Part shown: in pieces, positions 14,492-22,495 of the stretch
Layout of the letters: each line of letters opens with the position of its first letter
Numbering within the stretch: the first letter of the stretch is position 1
NCBI GenBank assembly: GCA_017626815.1
Contig: JAGAHY010000157.1
Coordinates: forward strand, 1-37,258
Direction: 5' to 3'
DNA length: 37,258 nt
DNA from: Bacilli bacterium
GTDB lineage: Bacteria; Bacillota_I; Bacilli_A; RFN20; CAG-826
The notes under the pieces: generated by a model
The model's database searches: none
Seen by the model: only the letters and a program-made list of their open reading frames with translations
Told to the model about the DNA's origin: nothing
Translations under genes and position numbers: made by a program

Positions 14492-15418
14492 ATGGGAACA
14501 AGTAATTTACAGGAAAAACTGGGCCAAAACAAATGGAAAATCCTCAAGAACGTCCTGATTTATGTCGGCGCTGCCGCAGCGATGTCGCTATTAATCGTCA
14601 TCGTGAAATTCGCGAAAATTCCTAACCCGAATCTTATCTTGGTCGCAGGCCTGATCATTATCACCTCCATGTTTGGCTATGGGCCAGGTGCCGTCTCTGC
14701 TGCCGGCATGTTAATTTATTCTGTCTACTTTTTCTCCGACGATGGATCTTGGATTCGTTTCGAAAAGAATGGTGGCGAAGGGCTTGTTAAACTAATCGTT
14801 TCGATCGTCTGCGTCCTTCTCATTTTGGCCTTTGTCGGCCATCTCCGCTACCGGAACGTAAGGATTAGAAACGAACTTGCTCAAATCAACGCTAGGCTTA
14901 AAGAGAGCAACGAGGAGTTGGCCATTAACTCCGCTACCGACACCTTAACCGGTGTCAATAACCGTTTAGGCTTTCGCAATGACTTCGGCTCCTTCGTCAA
15001 ACGGCATCTCAATGTAATGATTATCGATGTCGATAATTTCAAACACGTTAACGACACGCATGGACACGCCGAAGGCGACAGGGTCCTTGCCAGCGTTGCC
15101 CGCCACCTATGCGAAGCCTTCGGCAAGGAAAGTTGCTACCGTTATGGCGGCGACGAATTCCTCGTTATCCTCAAAGATGTCTCCGAGCCCATCTTCGAGT
15201 CGAAGATTTCCCAAGTGGAAGAAAACATTTCTAGCGACGTCTTTGCCAATGGATACAAAGGGGTATCGATTTCTTCAGGATACGCTTATGGATTCGCCCA
15301 GAGCGAAGATGATCTCCGCGCCATGATGACCATGGCTGATGAAAATCTTTATAAGGCCAAACAAAGCGGTAAAGCCCGTCACTGCGGTTCTGAATACGTC
15401 AATCCCACGAATAGCTAA
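14492..15418 (+). CDS. Membrane-bound diguanylate cyclase (GGDEF)
   Basis: 308 aa. The N-terminal part has four hydrophobic segments (about 21-40, 47-62, 64-81, 99-117); the PNPNLILVAGL...GYGPGAVSA pattern resembles the DUF4118/KdpD-type membrane sensor. A linker helix leads to a GGDEF domain from about residue 147 (SATDTLTGVNNRLGF), with IIDVDNFKHVND (metal Asp) and intact GGDEF at 219-223. It should make cyclic di-GMP from two GTP. There is no RxxD five residues before GGDEF, so the usual inhibitory I-site is missing. SD AGGGGG lies before the ATG. A strong terminator follows. Confidence 0.88.
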   Translation: MGTSNLQEKLGQNKWKILKNVLIYVGAAAAMSLLIVIVKFAKIPNPNLILVAGLIIITSMFGYGPGAVSAAGMLIYSVYFFSDDGSWIRFEKNGGEGLVKLIVSIVCVLLILAFVGHLRYRNVRIRNELAQINARLKESNEELAINSATDTLTGVNNRLGFRNDFGSFVKRHLNVMIIDVDNFKHVNDTHGHAEGDRVLASVARHLCEAFGKESCYRYGGDEFLVILKDVSEPIFESKISQVEENISSDVFANGYKGVSISSGYAYGFAQSEDDLRAMMTMADENLYKAKQSGKARHCGSEYVNPTNS

Positions 15419-15427
15419 AAAGAATTA

Positions 15428-15466
15428 AGGCCTGATTTGCGGTATGAAATTAGGTCTTTTTCTTTT
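15428..15466 (+). terminator. Strong terminator after the diguanylate cyclase
   Basis: AGGCCTGATTT (15428-15438) pairs with AAATTAGGTCT (15447-15457), 11 pairs with two G-U, 8-nt loop, then TTTTCTTTT. It lies between convergent genes and starts 10 nt after the stop. Confidence 0.85.
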
Positions 15467-15469
15467 GCA

Positions 15470-18028
15470 CTACTTCTTTGTTGACTTGGCTTTAGCCCTA
15501 ATGAAGAATCGCCAATAGAGATATCCATAAACGGGGAAAGCGACAGCCATAAACGCGGCCATGACGATATAGTTACGGACATCGCCATGGATAGAAACGA
15601 GTACCTCCGAATTCCATGGTTGAAAGGCGACTTGGAAAATCGGTGCATGGAAGAAATTACCATCATCGGCGCGGAACATCGAGAAAGAAGTCACCTGTCC
15701 ACCGACAAAGGAAGTCGGTAATGCGAAAGCCAAGAATAAAGTCGCTACCACTACTGCTGACATACAGAAGACTCGATATTTGGAGAAGGGGATACACATG
15801 GTGATCGCGCAAACTAGTCCCGCCAATGTTGTCATAATGGATATCAAGGACTTTGCGTTGTCGTCACTGATGATAGGATCTTGTCCAAATAACAATGGGG
15901 CGCGTGAAAGAATCAAAGGCAAAATAGCCGCCAAAAGAACCAAGGCGCCAGAAAGAATTGCCTTACGGACAACATTGCTTAAGAACGAGCCGCGTATCGG
16001 TTCTTTTTGGGGTTCTAGGGACAATAAGAAGCCACCGACGGCAATAACCGAAGTCTGCATCAAGTAGATGTTCTCGCCACTATACCAAAGTTGTCCGCGC
16101 TTAAAGGGAATCAAGCAGAAGGCAAGCCCAATGATAGCTGTCGTCTTCATCAAGAATAAAATAGCCGAGCGCTCGATGTTGTTCACTACCCTGCGCCCTT
16201 GGGCTACGACTTCTTGTAAGTGACAGAAATCGTTATCCAATAGGACCACGTCAGAGCAAGCCTTTGCCGCATCCGTTGCTTTGGAGAAAGTAATGGACGC
16301 ATCCGCCCTTCTTAATGCCAAGATGTCATTGACACCATCGCCAGTCATCGCCACTTTGCGGCCCTTGTTTTGCAGCGCCTCTACAAGGGCAAGCTTTTGT
16401 TCCGGGGAAACGCGGGCAAAGATCACGTTATCATCTACAAGGGTGGGGATGTCCTCTAATGGAACACCTTCCAGTGAAACAGCCTTATTCGTATCTTTTA
16501 CACCGCAAATCTCCGCTATTTTTGAAACCGTAAGCATATTGTCACCAGAGATAATCTTGACCTGAACATTATTTTCGTAAAAGAAATGAATGGTCTCTTT
16601 TGCCGCGGCGCGAATGTGATCATTTAGGACAAAGAGCCCAAGGCACACCCCATCCTTCGTTAAGGCCAGAACTCGTTTTCCCTCGGCAGCTCTTTTTCTT
16701 GAATCCATTAAAGCAGGATGGTTATCCGAGAGAAGATATTCGGGAGCGCCAAGCAGTATCTCCCCTTCTTCTATGCGGACGCCAGAGCGCTTCTTTTCGG
16801 ATGAGAAAGGATAACGTTCAAGGATTCCCGAGAAAGATTCCTTTCCATATTTATCGGCTAATGCCGCTGAGGTGGGGTTTGCCGTGTCGAAGGCACCAAG
16901 AATCATTCTTAACAAACGGACGCATTCTTGTTCATTGCCATAGAACAGGCTTTCCACCACTTCCATCGTGCCGTCAGTCAGCGTGCCCGTTTTATCGAGG
17001 CAAATGGTATCGACGCGGGAAAGGTTTTCCAAAGAATAAAGTTCTTGGACTAGGGTTTTCTCCCGAGCCAATTTGATGATGGATACCGCCAATGCGACAC
17101 TTGCAAGCAATACGAGGCCTTCCGGAATCATGCCGACGGCAAAAGCGCCAGCCGTAAGGACGATTTTGCCCCAAGTCGCGGGCGAAGAAAGGGAAAGAAG
17201 TTCATCGCCAGCAAAGACGCCAGGCTCATTTCCATAAAGATGAATTTTGACGCAAAGGGTTATCAAAATGACGGCAACAACAATGCCAATCGCATAAGCC
17301 AATTTACGGATAATTTTATTGATGCTATCCATCAACTCGCTTCGATGACGGGGCAAAGCGCGCACCTGAGACGACATTTCCGAGGCAAATAAGTCGTCGC
17401 CAACGCGTTCGACATATGCCAGGCCTTCGCCGACAACGACAATTGAACCCGCTAAAACCATATCTCCAGGGTGCTTTTCTACCGGATCGGATTCCCCAGT
17501 GAGCATGCTCTCATCGACCTGAAGGAAGCCTTCCTCTAATTTGCAATCCGCCAAGCATTGTTCACCTGCGCTTAATTGCAAGACATCGTGAAGAACAATG
17601 TCTTCCGCTAAGACCGTCGCCCTCTCGCCTTCGCGCACCGTAATAGCGCGTGCTTGATTCAATAATTTAAGCTTCGACAGCACCCGTTTACCGTGGATTT
17701 CCTGAACCGAGCCAATCAATGCATTGATCACAGCAGGTATCAAGAATCCAAATTTCGAGATGCCGAAGTCTTTGGATACCGTCTCCCCGTTTCCGCTGGC
17801 CGCCAAATAAATGATAAATGCGAGATAAATTGCCGCGATGACGAACAAAGCAACATTAAACGGCGTGAACGTATTATCAAAAAGAATTCTCAGGAAGCTC
17901 TTCTCAATGGACTTGCTCGTCTTATTGGCGAAGCCGTTCTCCCGGAGTTCGGCCACTTGCTCCAACGAAAGCCCCTGATGAATGTCAGGGCGAGGCGTAT
18001 TGATTTCGTTAATCGTTGAGTTGGCCAT
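15470..18028 (-). CDS. Cation-transporting P-type ATPase (CtpE/YfgQ-like)
   Basis: 852 aa integral membrane pump that couples ATP hydrolysis through an aspartyl-phosphate to cation movement. Actuator motif TGES at 177-180, MIPEGL in M4 at 300-305, DKTGT with phosphorylated Asp345, a MTGDGVND hinge in the P domain, and a C-terminal block of six membrane segments. There is no N-terminal heavy-metal-binding CxxC. PEGL plus the LVQELYSLENLSRVDTICLDKTG context match the CtpE/CaxP-like group linked to calcium in other Gram-positives; the ion here is not proven. The ATG has no good SD. The gene converges on the diguanylate cyclase and diverges from gpsA. Confidence 0.88.
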   Translation of the reverse strand: MANSTINEINTPRPDIHQGLSLEQVAELRENGFANKTSKSIEKSFLRILFDNTFTPFNVALFVIAAIYLAFIIYLAASGNGETVSKDFGISKFGFLIPAVINALIGSVQEIHGKRVLSKLKLLNQARAITVREGERATVLAEDIVLHDVLQLSAGEQCLADCKLEEGFLQVDESMLTGESDPVEKHPGDMVLAGSIVVVGEGLAYVERVGDDLFASEMSSQVRALPRHRSELMDSINKIIRKLAYAIGIVVAVILITLCVKIHLYGNEPGVFAGDELLSLSSPATWGKIVLTAGAFAVGMIPEGLVLLASVALAVSIIKLAREKTLVQELYSLENLSRVDTICLDKTGTLTDGTMEVVESLFYGNEQECVRLLRMILGAFDTANPTSAALADKYGKESFSGILERYPFSSEKKRSGVRIEEGEILLGAPEYLLSDNHPALMDSRKRAAEGKRVLALTKDGVCLGLFVLNDHIRAAAKETIHFFYENNVQVKIISGDNMLTVSKIAEICGVKDTNKAVSLEGVPLEDIPTLVDDNVIFARVSPEQKLALVEALQNKGRKVAMTGDGVNDILALRRADASITFSKATDAAKACSDVVLLDNDFCHLQEVVAQGRRVVNNIERSAILFLMKTTAIIGLAFCLIPFKRGQLWYSGENIYLMQTSVIAVGGFLLSLEPQKEPIRGSFLSNVVRKAILSGALVLLAAILPLILSRAPLLFGQDPIISDDNAKSLISIMTTLAGLVCAITMCIPFSKYRVFCMSAVVVATLFLAFALPTSFVGGQVTSFSMFRADDGNFFHAPIFQVAFQPWNSEVLVSIHGDVRNYIVMAAFMAVAFPVYGYLYWRFFIRAKAKSTKK

Positions 18029-18234
18029 ATTTTTCGGTGGAAATTCTATTCGATAAGAAGATTTTTAGCGATATGAACCTCATAAATTTGCCGATATTCT
18101 TGCAAGGGTAATTTCAAAATTGAGATACTGTTTTCATAAGAATCGCCCCTCAATAAATGAATTTATAAAATTTCGTAATTTCCTTTATATCGATTCTTTC
18201 TATACAAAAAGGAGAAAAGAAAGATAATTATGTC
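18029..18234. other. Divergent intergenic region between the P-type ATPase and gpsA
   Basis: 206 bp, AT-rich, must carry promoters for both genes. Several TATA-like boxes are present (for example TATAAAAT near 18163) but none pairs convincingly with a -35 box. AAAAGGAG at 18207-18214 is unusually far (20 nt) from the gpsA ATG at 18235. In between lies the minimal frame ATGTCATGA (18230-18238), whose stop overlaps the gpsA start. Confidence 0.4.
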
Positions 18235-19236
18235 ATGAACATTACAGTATTGGGCTCAGGCGCATGGGGCACCGCCCTCGCGTACGCATTAAGCAAGAAC
18301 GGTGACCATGACATTTTGCTCTACGGCAAATGTGAGGATGAAATCAATGATATCAACCTCCATCATCGCAATTCTAAATACTTTGATGATGTTATCTTGC
18401 CACCGCAGCTTCACGGCACCCTAGATGCGGCTGAAGCTCTTCATGGTCGTGACATTCTGTTGCTCGCGACCCCATCTAGCCAAATCCATAATGTCGTTTC
18501 TACCATTAATGATTACTGCGACACCTCGCCTTTGCTCATCAATGTCATCAAGGGTTTCGATCCTTTGACTGGCGAAGGCATCGCCTCCATGATTCGCAAG
18601 AATCTAAAACGCCCTGACGGGATCAAGGGCATCGTTTCCCTCGTTGGCCCAAGCTTTGCCTTCGATGTCATCCACGATGACCTTACCGCCATCTGTGCCG
18701 TCAGCGAAAACGAAGAAGACGCCAAGTTGGTTCAACGTCTTTTCTCTTCTTCCGCCTTCCGCGTCTATGTACAAACCGATGTCACCGGAGCCGAAATAGG
18801 CGCAGGTATGAAAAACATCATCGCCATCGCCTCGGGCATCATGGAAGGACTTGGATATCACGATAATACGCGCGCCGCGCTAATCACCCGAGGACTTGCA
18901 GAAATCACTCGTTATGGCATCGCCAAAGGCGCCCACGCGAGTACCTTCCTAGGCCTTACGGGCGTCGGCGATTTGTGTTTAACCGCCTCCAGCCACCGCT
19001 CCCGTAACTACACCCTCGGTTTAGATATCGGCAAGGAAGACGACGCCAAGGTTGTCTTGGAACGGAACCAAAAAACCGTCGAGGGCGTCATCGCCACGAA
19101 AACCATTCATGAAGAGGCAAAACGTTCCCACATCGACGTGCCGATCACCGATGCTGTCTATGAGGTCCTCTACGAGGGAAAGAAACCATCGGAAATCGTC
19201 GTTGAATTAATGGGCCGTGCCTTGAAAGCCGAATAA
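18235..19236 (+). CDS. gpsA: NAD(P)-dependent glycerol-3-phosphate dehydrogenase
   Basis: 333 aa, normal length. It reduces dihydroxyacetone phosphate to sn-glycerol 3-phosphate for phospholipid synthesis. N-terminal Rossmann GSGAWGTALA (7-16), the LINVIKGFDPLTGEG segment, LVGPSFAFD, and the GAGMKNIIAIASGI catalytic-lysine helix are all present; the C-terminal domain has FLGLTGVGDLCLT. The start must be at 18235 because the Rossmann motif follows at once, although the SD is 20 nt away. The next gene begins 6 nt after the stop, suggesting one transcript. Confidence 0.95.
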   Translation: MNITVLGSGAWGTALAYALSKNGDHDILLYGKCEDEINDINLHHRNSKYFDDVILPPQLHGTLDAAEALHGRDILLLATPSSQIHNVVSTINDYCDTSPLLINVIKGFDPLTGEGIASMIRKNLKRPDGIKGIVSLVGPSFAFDVIHDDLTAICAVSENEEDAKLVQRLFSSSAFRVYVQTDVTGAEIGAGMKNIIAIASGIMEGLGYHDNTRAALITRGLAEITRYGIAKGAHASTFLGLTGVGDLCLTASSHRSRNYTLGLDIGKEDDAKVVLERNQKTVEGVIATKTIHEEAKRSHIDVPITDAVYEVLYEGKKPSEIVVELMGRALKAE

Positions 19237-19242
19237 ACCCTT

Positions 19243-20388
19243 ATGACCCCTTATACCTTATATATAGGATGGACGGAATATTATCTAGACGCTGGAGAAG
19301 ACGAGTGTTTTCATTTTCATTATCAATTGGGTTTAGCGGCTACCGAGAAACAATTCATCTCATTTAACAAAGCGCTGTGGGGTCATTTTCGAAAGAACAA
19401 AGGATCCGTCTTAAATGACCTTCTCTATTACATCAAAGAGAGCGACATTACGCGCGTCTATGGTCATCTTGATGAACTGCTGCGCCTTGGCAAAAAACAC
19501 CACATCCAAATCTTTTCTTCGCCCAATCATCGCGGAATTTTCGAAGACAAATACGACGAATTAACCCAAGAAGAGCACTTCGGCTTCATGACTTCCCCGT
19601 TAATATTCCAGGCCCTTCAAGCCATTGAAAAGCAAGGTGACACTTTAAAAACCATCATCGTTTCCCCCGCATACAATGAAGCACTCAAAAAATATGAATT
19701 CACAGACTATCACATAATCGACAACGATAAAGAAGGCAAGTTCCTGGCCATCGGTGCTTTCTTTGACATCGTTCACTTCGTCAAGCAATGCAGTTTGGAT
19801 GCCTCAGATGGGTTGTTCTGTTTAAAATATGGTATTTCAGATCAACTAGTCTCATCCCTTTGGAAAGATTACATTTACCCAATGGTCTATGATAAATACC
19901 GCCGTGTTCGAAGGGCTGCTAACGAGATCGTTCACGCCCTTCAAAGCAATAACGATACTTATCGTTTCTATGGAAATGAAACTCTGTACTTAAAACCGGT
20001 TCTGCCAAGCTTATCTCGTATCCATGGCCCCCGTGACATGTATGACATCCTATCGAACCTATGGTCGGCGAAGTCTTGCGCGCCGAGGATGCGTAAGCAA
20101 TGGTGCTCTGAAAACAAAACTTTGGGACAATGTTCCATCACCGCTTTCCTCGCTCAAGATGTTTTCGGTGGCGAGGTTTATGGCGTGCCATTAGGAGATG
20201 GCAATTACCATTGCTTTAACGTCGTCGAAGATTGTGTATTCGATCTCACCAGCGAACAATTTAGCCATCCTCTGGACTATGAAAATGCGGAACTGCAATC
20301 ACGCGAAAAACACTTCGCGAAAAAAGAAAAACGACTCCGCTACGAAACCTTGAAAAAACAGTTCTTTGATTGCGTTATTCCAAAATAA
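19243..20388 (+). CDS. Hypothetical protein with a YunG-like C-terminal domain
   Basis: 381 aa, no signal peptide or membrane segment. The C-terminal third (roughly 270-345) has the order W-S...GQCSITAFLAQDVFGG...GNYHCFNVVEDCVFDLTSEQF. This matches YunG-like proteins, a papain/transglutaminase-like fold with conserved Cys and His but unknown activity. The N-terminal ~250 residues (starting with an IGWTEYYLDAG segment) match no family I know and contain several His/Tyr-rich stretches. The gene starts 6 nt after gpsA without its own SD, so it is probably coupled to gpsA. The pairing with gpsA has no obvious functional logic. Confidence 0.6.
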   Translation: MTPYTLYIGWTEYYLDAGEDECFHFHYQLGLAATEKQFISFNKALWGHFRKNKGSVLNDLLYYIKESDITRVYGHLDELLRLGKKHHIQIFSSPNHRGIFEDKYDELTQEEHFGFMTSPLIFQALQAIEKQGDTLKTIIVSPAYNEALKKYEFTDYHIIDNDKEGKFLAIGAFFDIVHFVKQCSLDASDGLFCLKYGISDQLVSSLWKDYIYPMVYDKYRRVRRAANEIVHALQSNNDTYRFYGNETLYLKPVLPSLSRIHGPRDMYDILSNLWSAKSCAPRMRKQWCSENKTLGQCSITAFLAQDVFGGEVYGVPLGDGNYHCFNVVEDCVFDLTSEQFSHPLDYENAELQSREKHFAKKEKRLRYETLKKQFFDCVIPK

Positions 20389-20443
20389 AGCAGTTTTTGC
20401 GATAGCTTTCAGTTCCTAATTTGCATAAAGGACACTGCTTTTT
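20387..20443. terminator. Possible bidirectional terminator between the YunG-like gene and folT
   Basis: AAAGCAGT (20387-20394) and ACTGCTTT (20434-20441) form an 8-bp inverted repeat with a 39-nt loop, with T-runs beyond on both strands. The long loop makes it a weak candidate. It overlaps the 3' end of folT. Confidence 0.35.
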
Positions 20444-20957
20444 GTAATGGTAACCCCAATAAAGCGACAACCACCGCGGTTAATTGGCTTGTACCAAAAC
20501 GAATGAAGGTCTGCGCGACCGTGTACTGGACGGGGTACCCCATGATTAATCCGTCAAGATAAAGGATGCCCGTATCGAGACCCGAAATAATTAATGCCGT
20601 GCCCATCACGGTGATGAAATATAGAACCTTGTGATTGACTAAATTGTCGTTCTTTTTTCTATAAACATAAGCAACGAGTCCAAGAATCAAACCACGTAAC
20701 GCCACGGGAAGCACCCATAACGGCGTCGTCGGCGTTAAGCCATACCCAGAAAAGAGAATTTGGTTCAGCAGCTCACCGATCGTACCAATCAAAAAGGCAT
20801 CAAGCGGAGAAAGCGTCAACGCGGCCACCAACAATACCAATGAACCTAGACCAATCTCCAGGAAGGTGCCGAAGCGAATACGGAGCGCGCCTAACGCAAG
20901 AAAGAGTCCAATGAGAATGCCATCAAAGGCAATTCTCCGAATCGATTTGTTCCCCAT
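20409..20957 (-). CDS. folT: ECF transporter S component, folate-type
   Basis: 182 aa hydrophobic protein with about five or six membrane helices, the size of an ECF S component. S components bind a vitamin and use a shared energising module (EcfAA'T), which is not in this window. RIRFGTFLEIGLGSLVLLVAA near the N-terminus and the LSPLDAFLIGTIGELLNQ segment are typical of the fold. The folate assignment rests mainly on the THF riboswitch directly upstream, which in Firmicutes controls folT and folate-synthesis genes. The start is fixed by AAGGAGG 10 nt before ATG. Confidence 0.85.
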   Translation of the reverse strand: MGNKSIRRIAFDGILIGLFLALGALRIRFGTFLEIGLGSLVLLVAALTLSPLDAFLIGTIGELLNQILFSGYGLTPTTPLWVLPVALRGLILGLVAYVYRKKNDNLVNHKVLYFITVMGTALIISGLDTGILYLDGLIMGYPVQYTVAQTFIRFGTSQLTAVVVALLGLPLQKAVSFMQIRN

Positions 20958-20966
20958 AGAAAGAAA

Positions 20967-20989
20967 ACCTCCTTATCTCTATGGGAGGT
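20967..20989 (-). promoter_or_regulatory. Expression platform of the THF riboswitch (SD/anti-SD)
   Basis: Minus strand ACCTCC (20989-20984) pairs with GGAGGT of the folT SD (20972-20967). The extended anti-SD ACCTCCCAT (20989-20981) is also perfectly complementary, over 9 nt, to ATGGGAGGT inside the aptamer (21070-21062). Ligand-bound aptamer would free the anti-SD to block translation. Confidence 0.75.
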
Positions 20990-21001
20990 AAAAACAGGAA
21001 C

Positions 21002-21113
21002 GGAATCTGAGCGGCTGCCGACGTCCACCGCGGAAGCAGGTGCTTCCTTCGTCCATAGGCAACCTCCCATCCTATGGCACTTAACGCGAACGCCCTACTC
21101 TCAGGTCTATTCC
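21002..21113 (-). promoter_or_regulatory. Tetrahydrofolate (THF) riboswitch
   Basis: Read on the minus strand it has the conserved THF aptamer blocks: GAGAGTAGGGCG, CGCGTTAAGTGCC, GGATGGGAGGTTGCC, GGACGAAGG and a GC-rich distal arm. The closing helix is GGAAT (21113-21109) with ATTCC (21006-21002), plus CTGAG/CTCAG. It senses reduced folates and here controls folT translation through an overlapping SD switch. Confidence 0.92.
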
Positions 21114-21122
21114 GGCGCAAAG

Positions 21123-21131
21123 AATATATCA
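21123..21131 (-). promoter_or_regulatory. Extended -10 promoter of the THF riboswitch-folT transcript
   Basis: Minus strand TGATATATT (21131-21123), an extended -10 element. The expected start near 21116 is just before the riboswitch's first helix. No good -35 is visible. The remaining bases to 21303 hold no gene, only AT-rich spacer shared with the divergent gene. Confidence 0.55.
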
Positions 21132-21303
21132 CGTTGCGTCCGTTTTGGAATAAAAACAGTTCATCAGGGAATCGGCCAAAATAGCCCATTTAATTCAACG
21201 CAATGTCAATTTATCCAAATTTTCACAAACAATTCGGTATAGATACTTGAAAAATCCATAAAATAGGCGCAAAACCTTTATGGTTTATTTTGGAGCGGAA
21301 TTT

Positions 21304-22425
21304 ATGTTCAACAAGCACGATATTCATAGGGATGAGCTCCAACTCGTCCGTGGACAAGCTAGGAAAGGCTATGACTGGTGGTGGCATTCTTTCACCGCTT
21401 ATGATGAACAAACCCAAGAAGCCCGTCCCTTCTTCATCGAGTTCTTCTTATGTAACCCCGCTTCCGGAGGCGATAAGCCCGTCTTTGGTCAATTGGAAGA
21501 AAACCGCAAATATGGCGTGCCCCCGTCTTATCTGATGGTCAATGTTGGGACCTGGGGAGCAGATGCCAGGCAGCTTCACCGTTTCTTCGGTTGGAACCAA
21601 ATCAAGGTCCATGGTAAAGCCCCTTTTTCCATTGAAGCCGAAGATTGCTATCTTGGGGAAACCTGCACAAAAGGCCACGTCAGCTTAACCGAAAGGGAAG
21701 TTGCCGAACACCCGGAATACATGTGCCAAAGCGGTGAAATTTCCTGGGATTTGACCATTGAAAAAGACATTGCTTTTAATGTCGGCTACGGCGCGGGCAA
21801 ATTATTCCGGACGATGCAACTATTCGAGATGTTCTGGCATGCCGAGGGCATGAAGAGCTTCTTTGAGGGAACAATTATCTATAACGGCCGGAAATACGCG
21901 GTCCGCAAACAAGATTGCTATGGCTATGCCGATAAAAACTGGGGCAAAGATTTCACTTCGCCTTGGGTATGGCTATCCTCCAATAATCTTGTGAGCAAAG
22001 TAACGGGCAAGCGTCTACAGAATTCCGTCTTCGACATCGGGGGCGGCTGCCCGAAAGTCGGTCCTTTCGCCCTAAAAAGAAAACTTCTCTCCGCCTATTA
22101 TCACGAAGGCCAGTGCTACGAATTTAACTTCTCGAAGTTCTGGACCTTTTGCCGCACGAAATTCCATTGCGAAGAAACCGAAACTAAAATCATTTGGCAC
22201 GTCGAACAAAAGACTTGGCGTTACCGCATGGTCAGTGACATTACCTGCGAGAAAAAGGACATGCTGCTGATCAACTACGAAGCTCCTAACGGCAAAAAAC
22301 TCCATAATCGCCTTTGGAATGGCGGCAATGGCGTAGGTATCATCAAACTCTATCGAGGAAGGAAGCTCCTCGATGAAGTCGAAGCGCAAAACATCGGCTG
22401 CGAGTATGGAGAATATGGCCAATAA
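21304..22425 (+). CDS. Tocopherol-cyclase-like protein
   Basis: 373 aa from ATG 21304, chosen because GGAG lies 8 nt upstream; an in-frame ATG at 21280 lacks an SD. The sequence is rich in Trp and beta strands. GYADKNWGKDF-SPWVWLSSNNL (around residue 205-230) is the hallmark of the tocopherol cyclase family, a lipocalin-like fold; FFIEFFLCNPA and EISWDLTIEKD earlier also fit. Plant and cyanobacterial members cyclise prenylquinones, but Firmicutes are not known to make tocopherol, so the ligand here is open, perhaps another lipid. No signal peptide. It precedes sbcD by 70 nt. Confidence 0.7.
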   Translation: MFNKHDIHRDELQLVRGQARKGYDWWWHSFTAYDEQTQEARPFFIEFFLCNPASGGDKPVFGQLEENRKYGVPPSYLMVNVGTWGADARQLHRFFGWNQIKVHGKAPFSIEAEDCYLGETCTKGHVSLTEREVAEHPEYMCQSGEISWDLTIEKDIAFNVGYGAGKLFRTMQLFEMFWHAEGMKSFFEGTIIYNGRKYAVRKQDCYGYADKNWGKDFTSPWVWLSSNNLVSKVTGKRLQNSVFDIGGGCPKVGPFALKRKLLSAYYHEGQCYEFNFSKFWTFCRTKFHCEETETKIIWHVEQKTWRYRMVSDITCEKKDMLLINYEAPNGKKLHNRLWNGGNGVGIIKLYRGRKLLDEVEAQNIGCEYGEYGQ

Positions 22426-22457
22426 AATGGACAAAAAATTCCTTTGGCCTTATTTTG
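22417..22457 (+). terminator. Possible terminator after the tocopherol-cyclase-like gene
   Basis: GGCCAA (22417-22422) and TTGGCC (22444-22449) are inverted repeats with a 21-nt loop, followed by TTATTTTG. Weak because of the long loop and overlap with the stop codon region. Confidence 0.35.
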
Positions 22458-22495
22458 TTGAGGCTGCTTAGGGCGTAAAATGTTTCCTAGAACGT

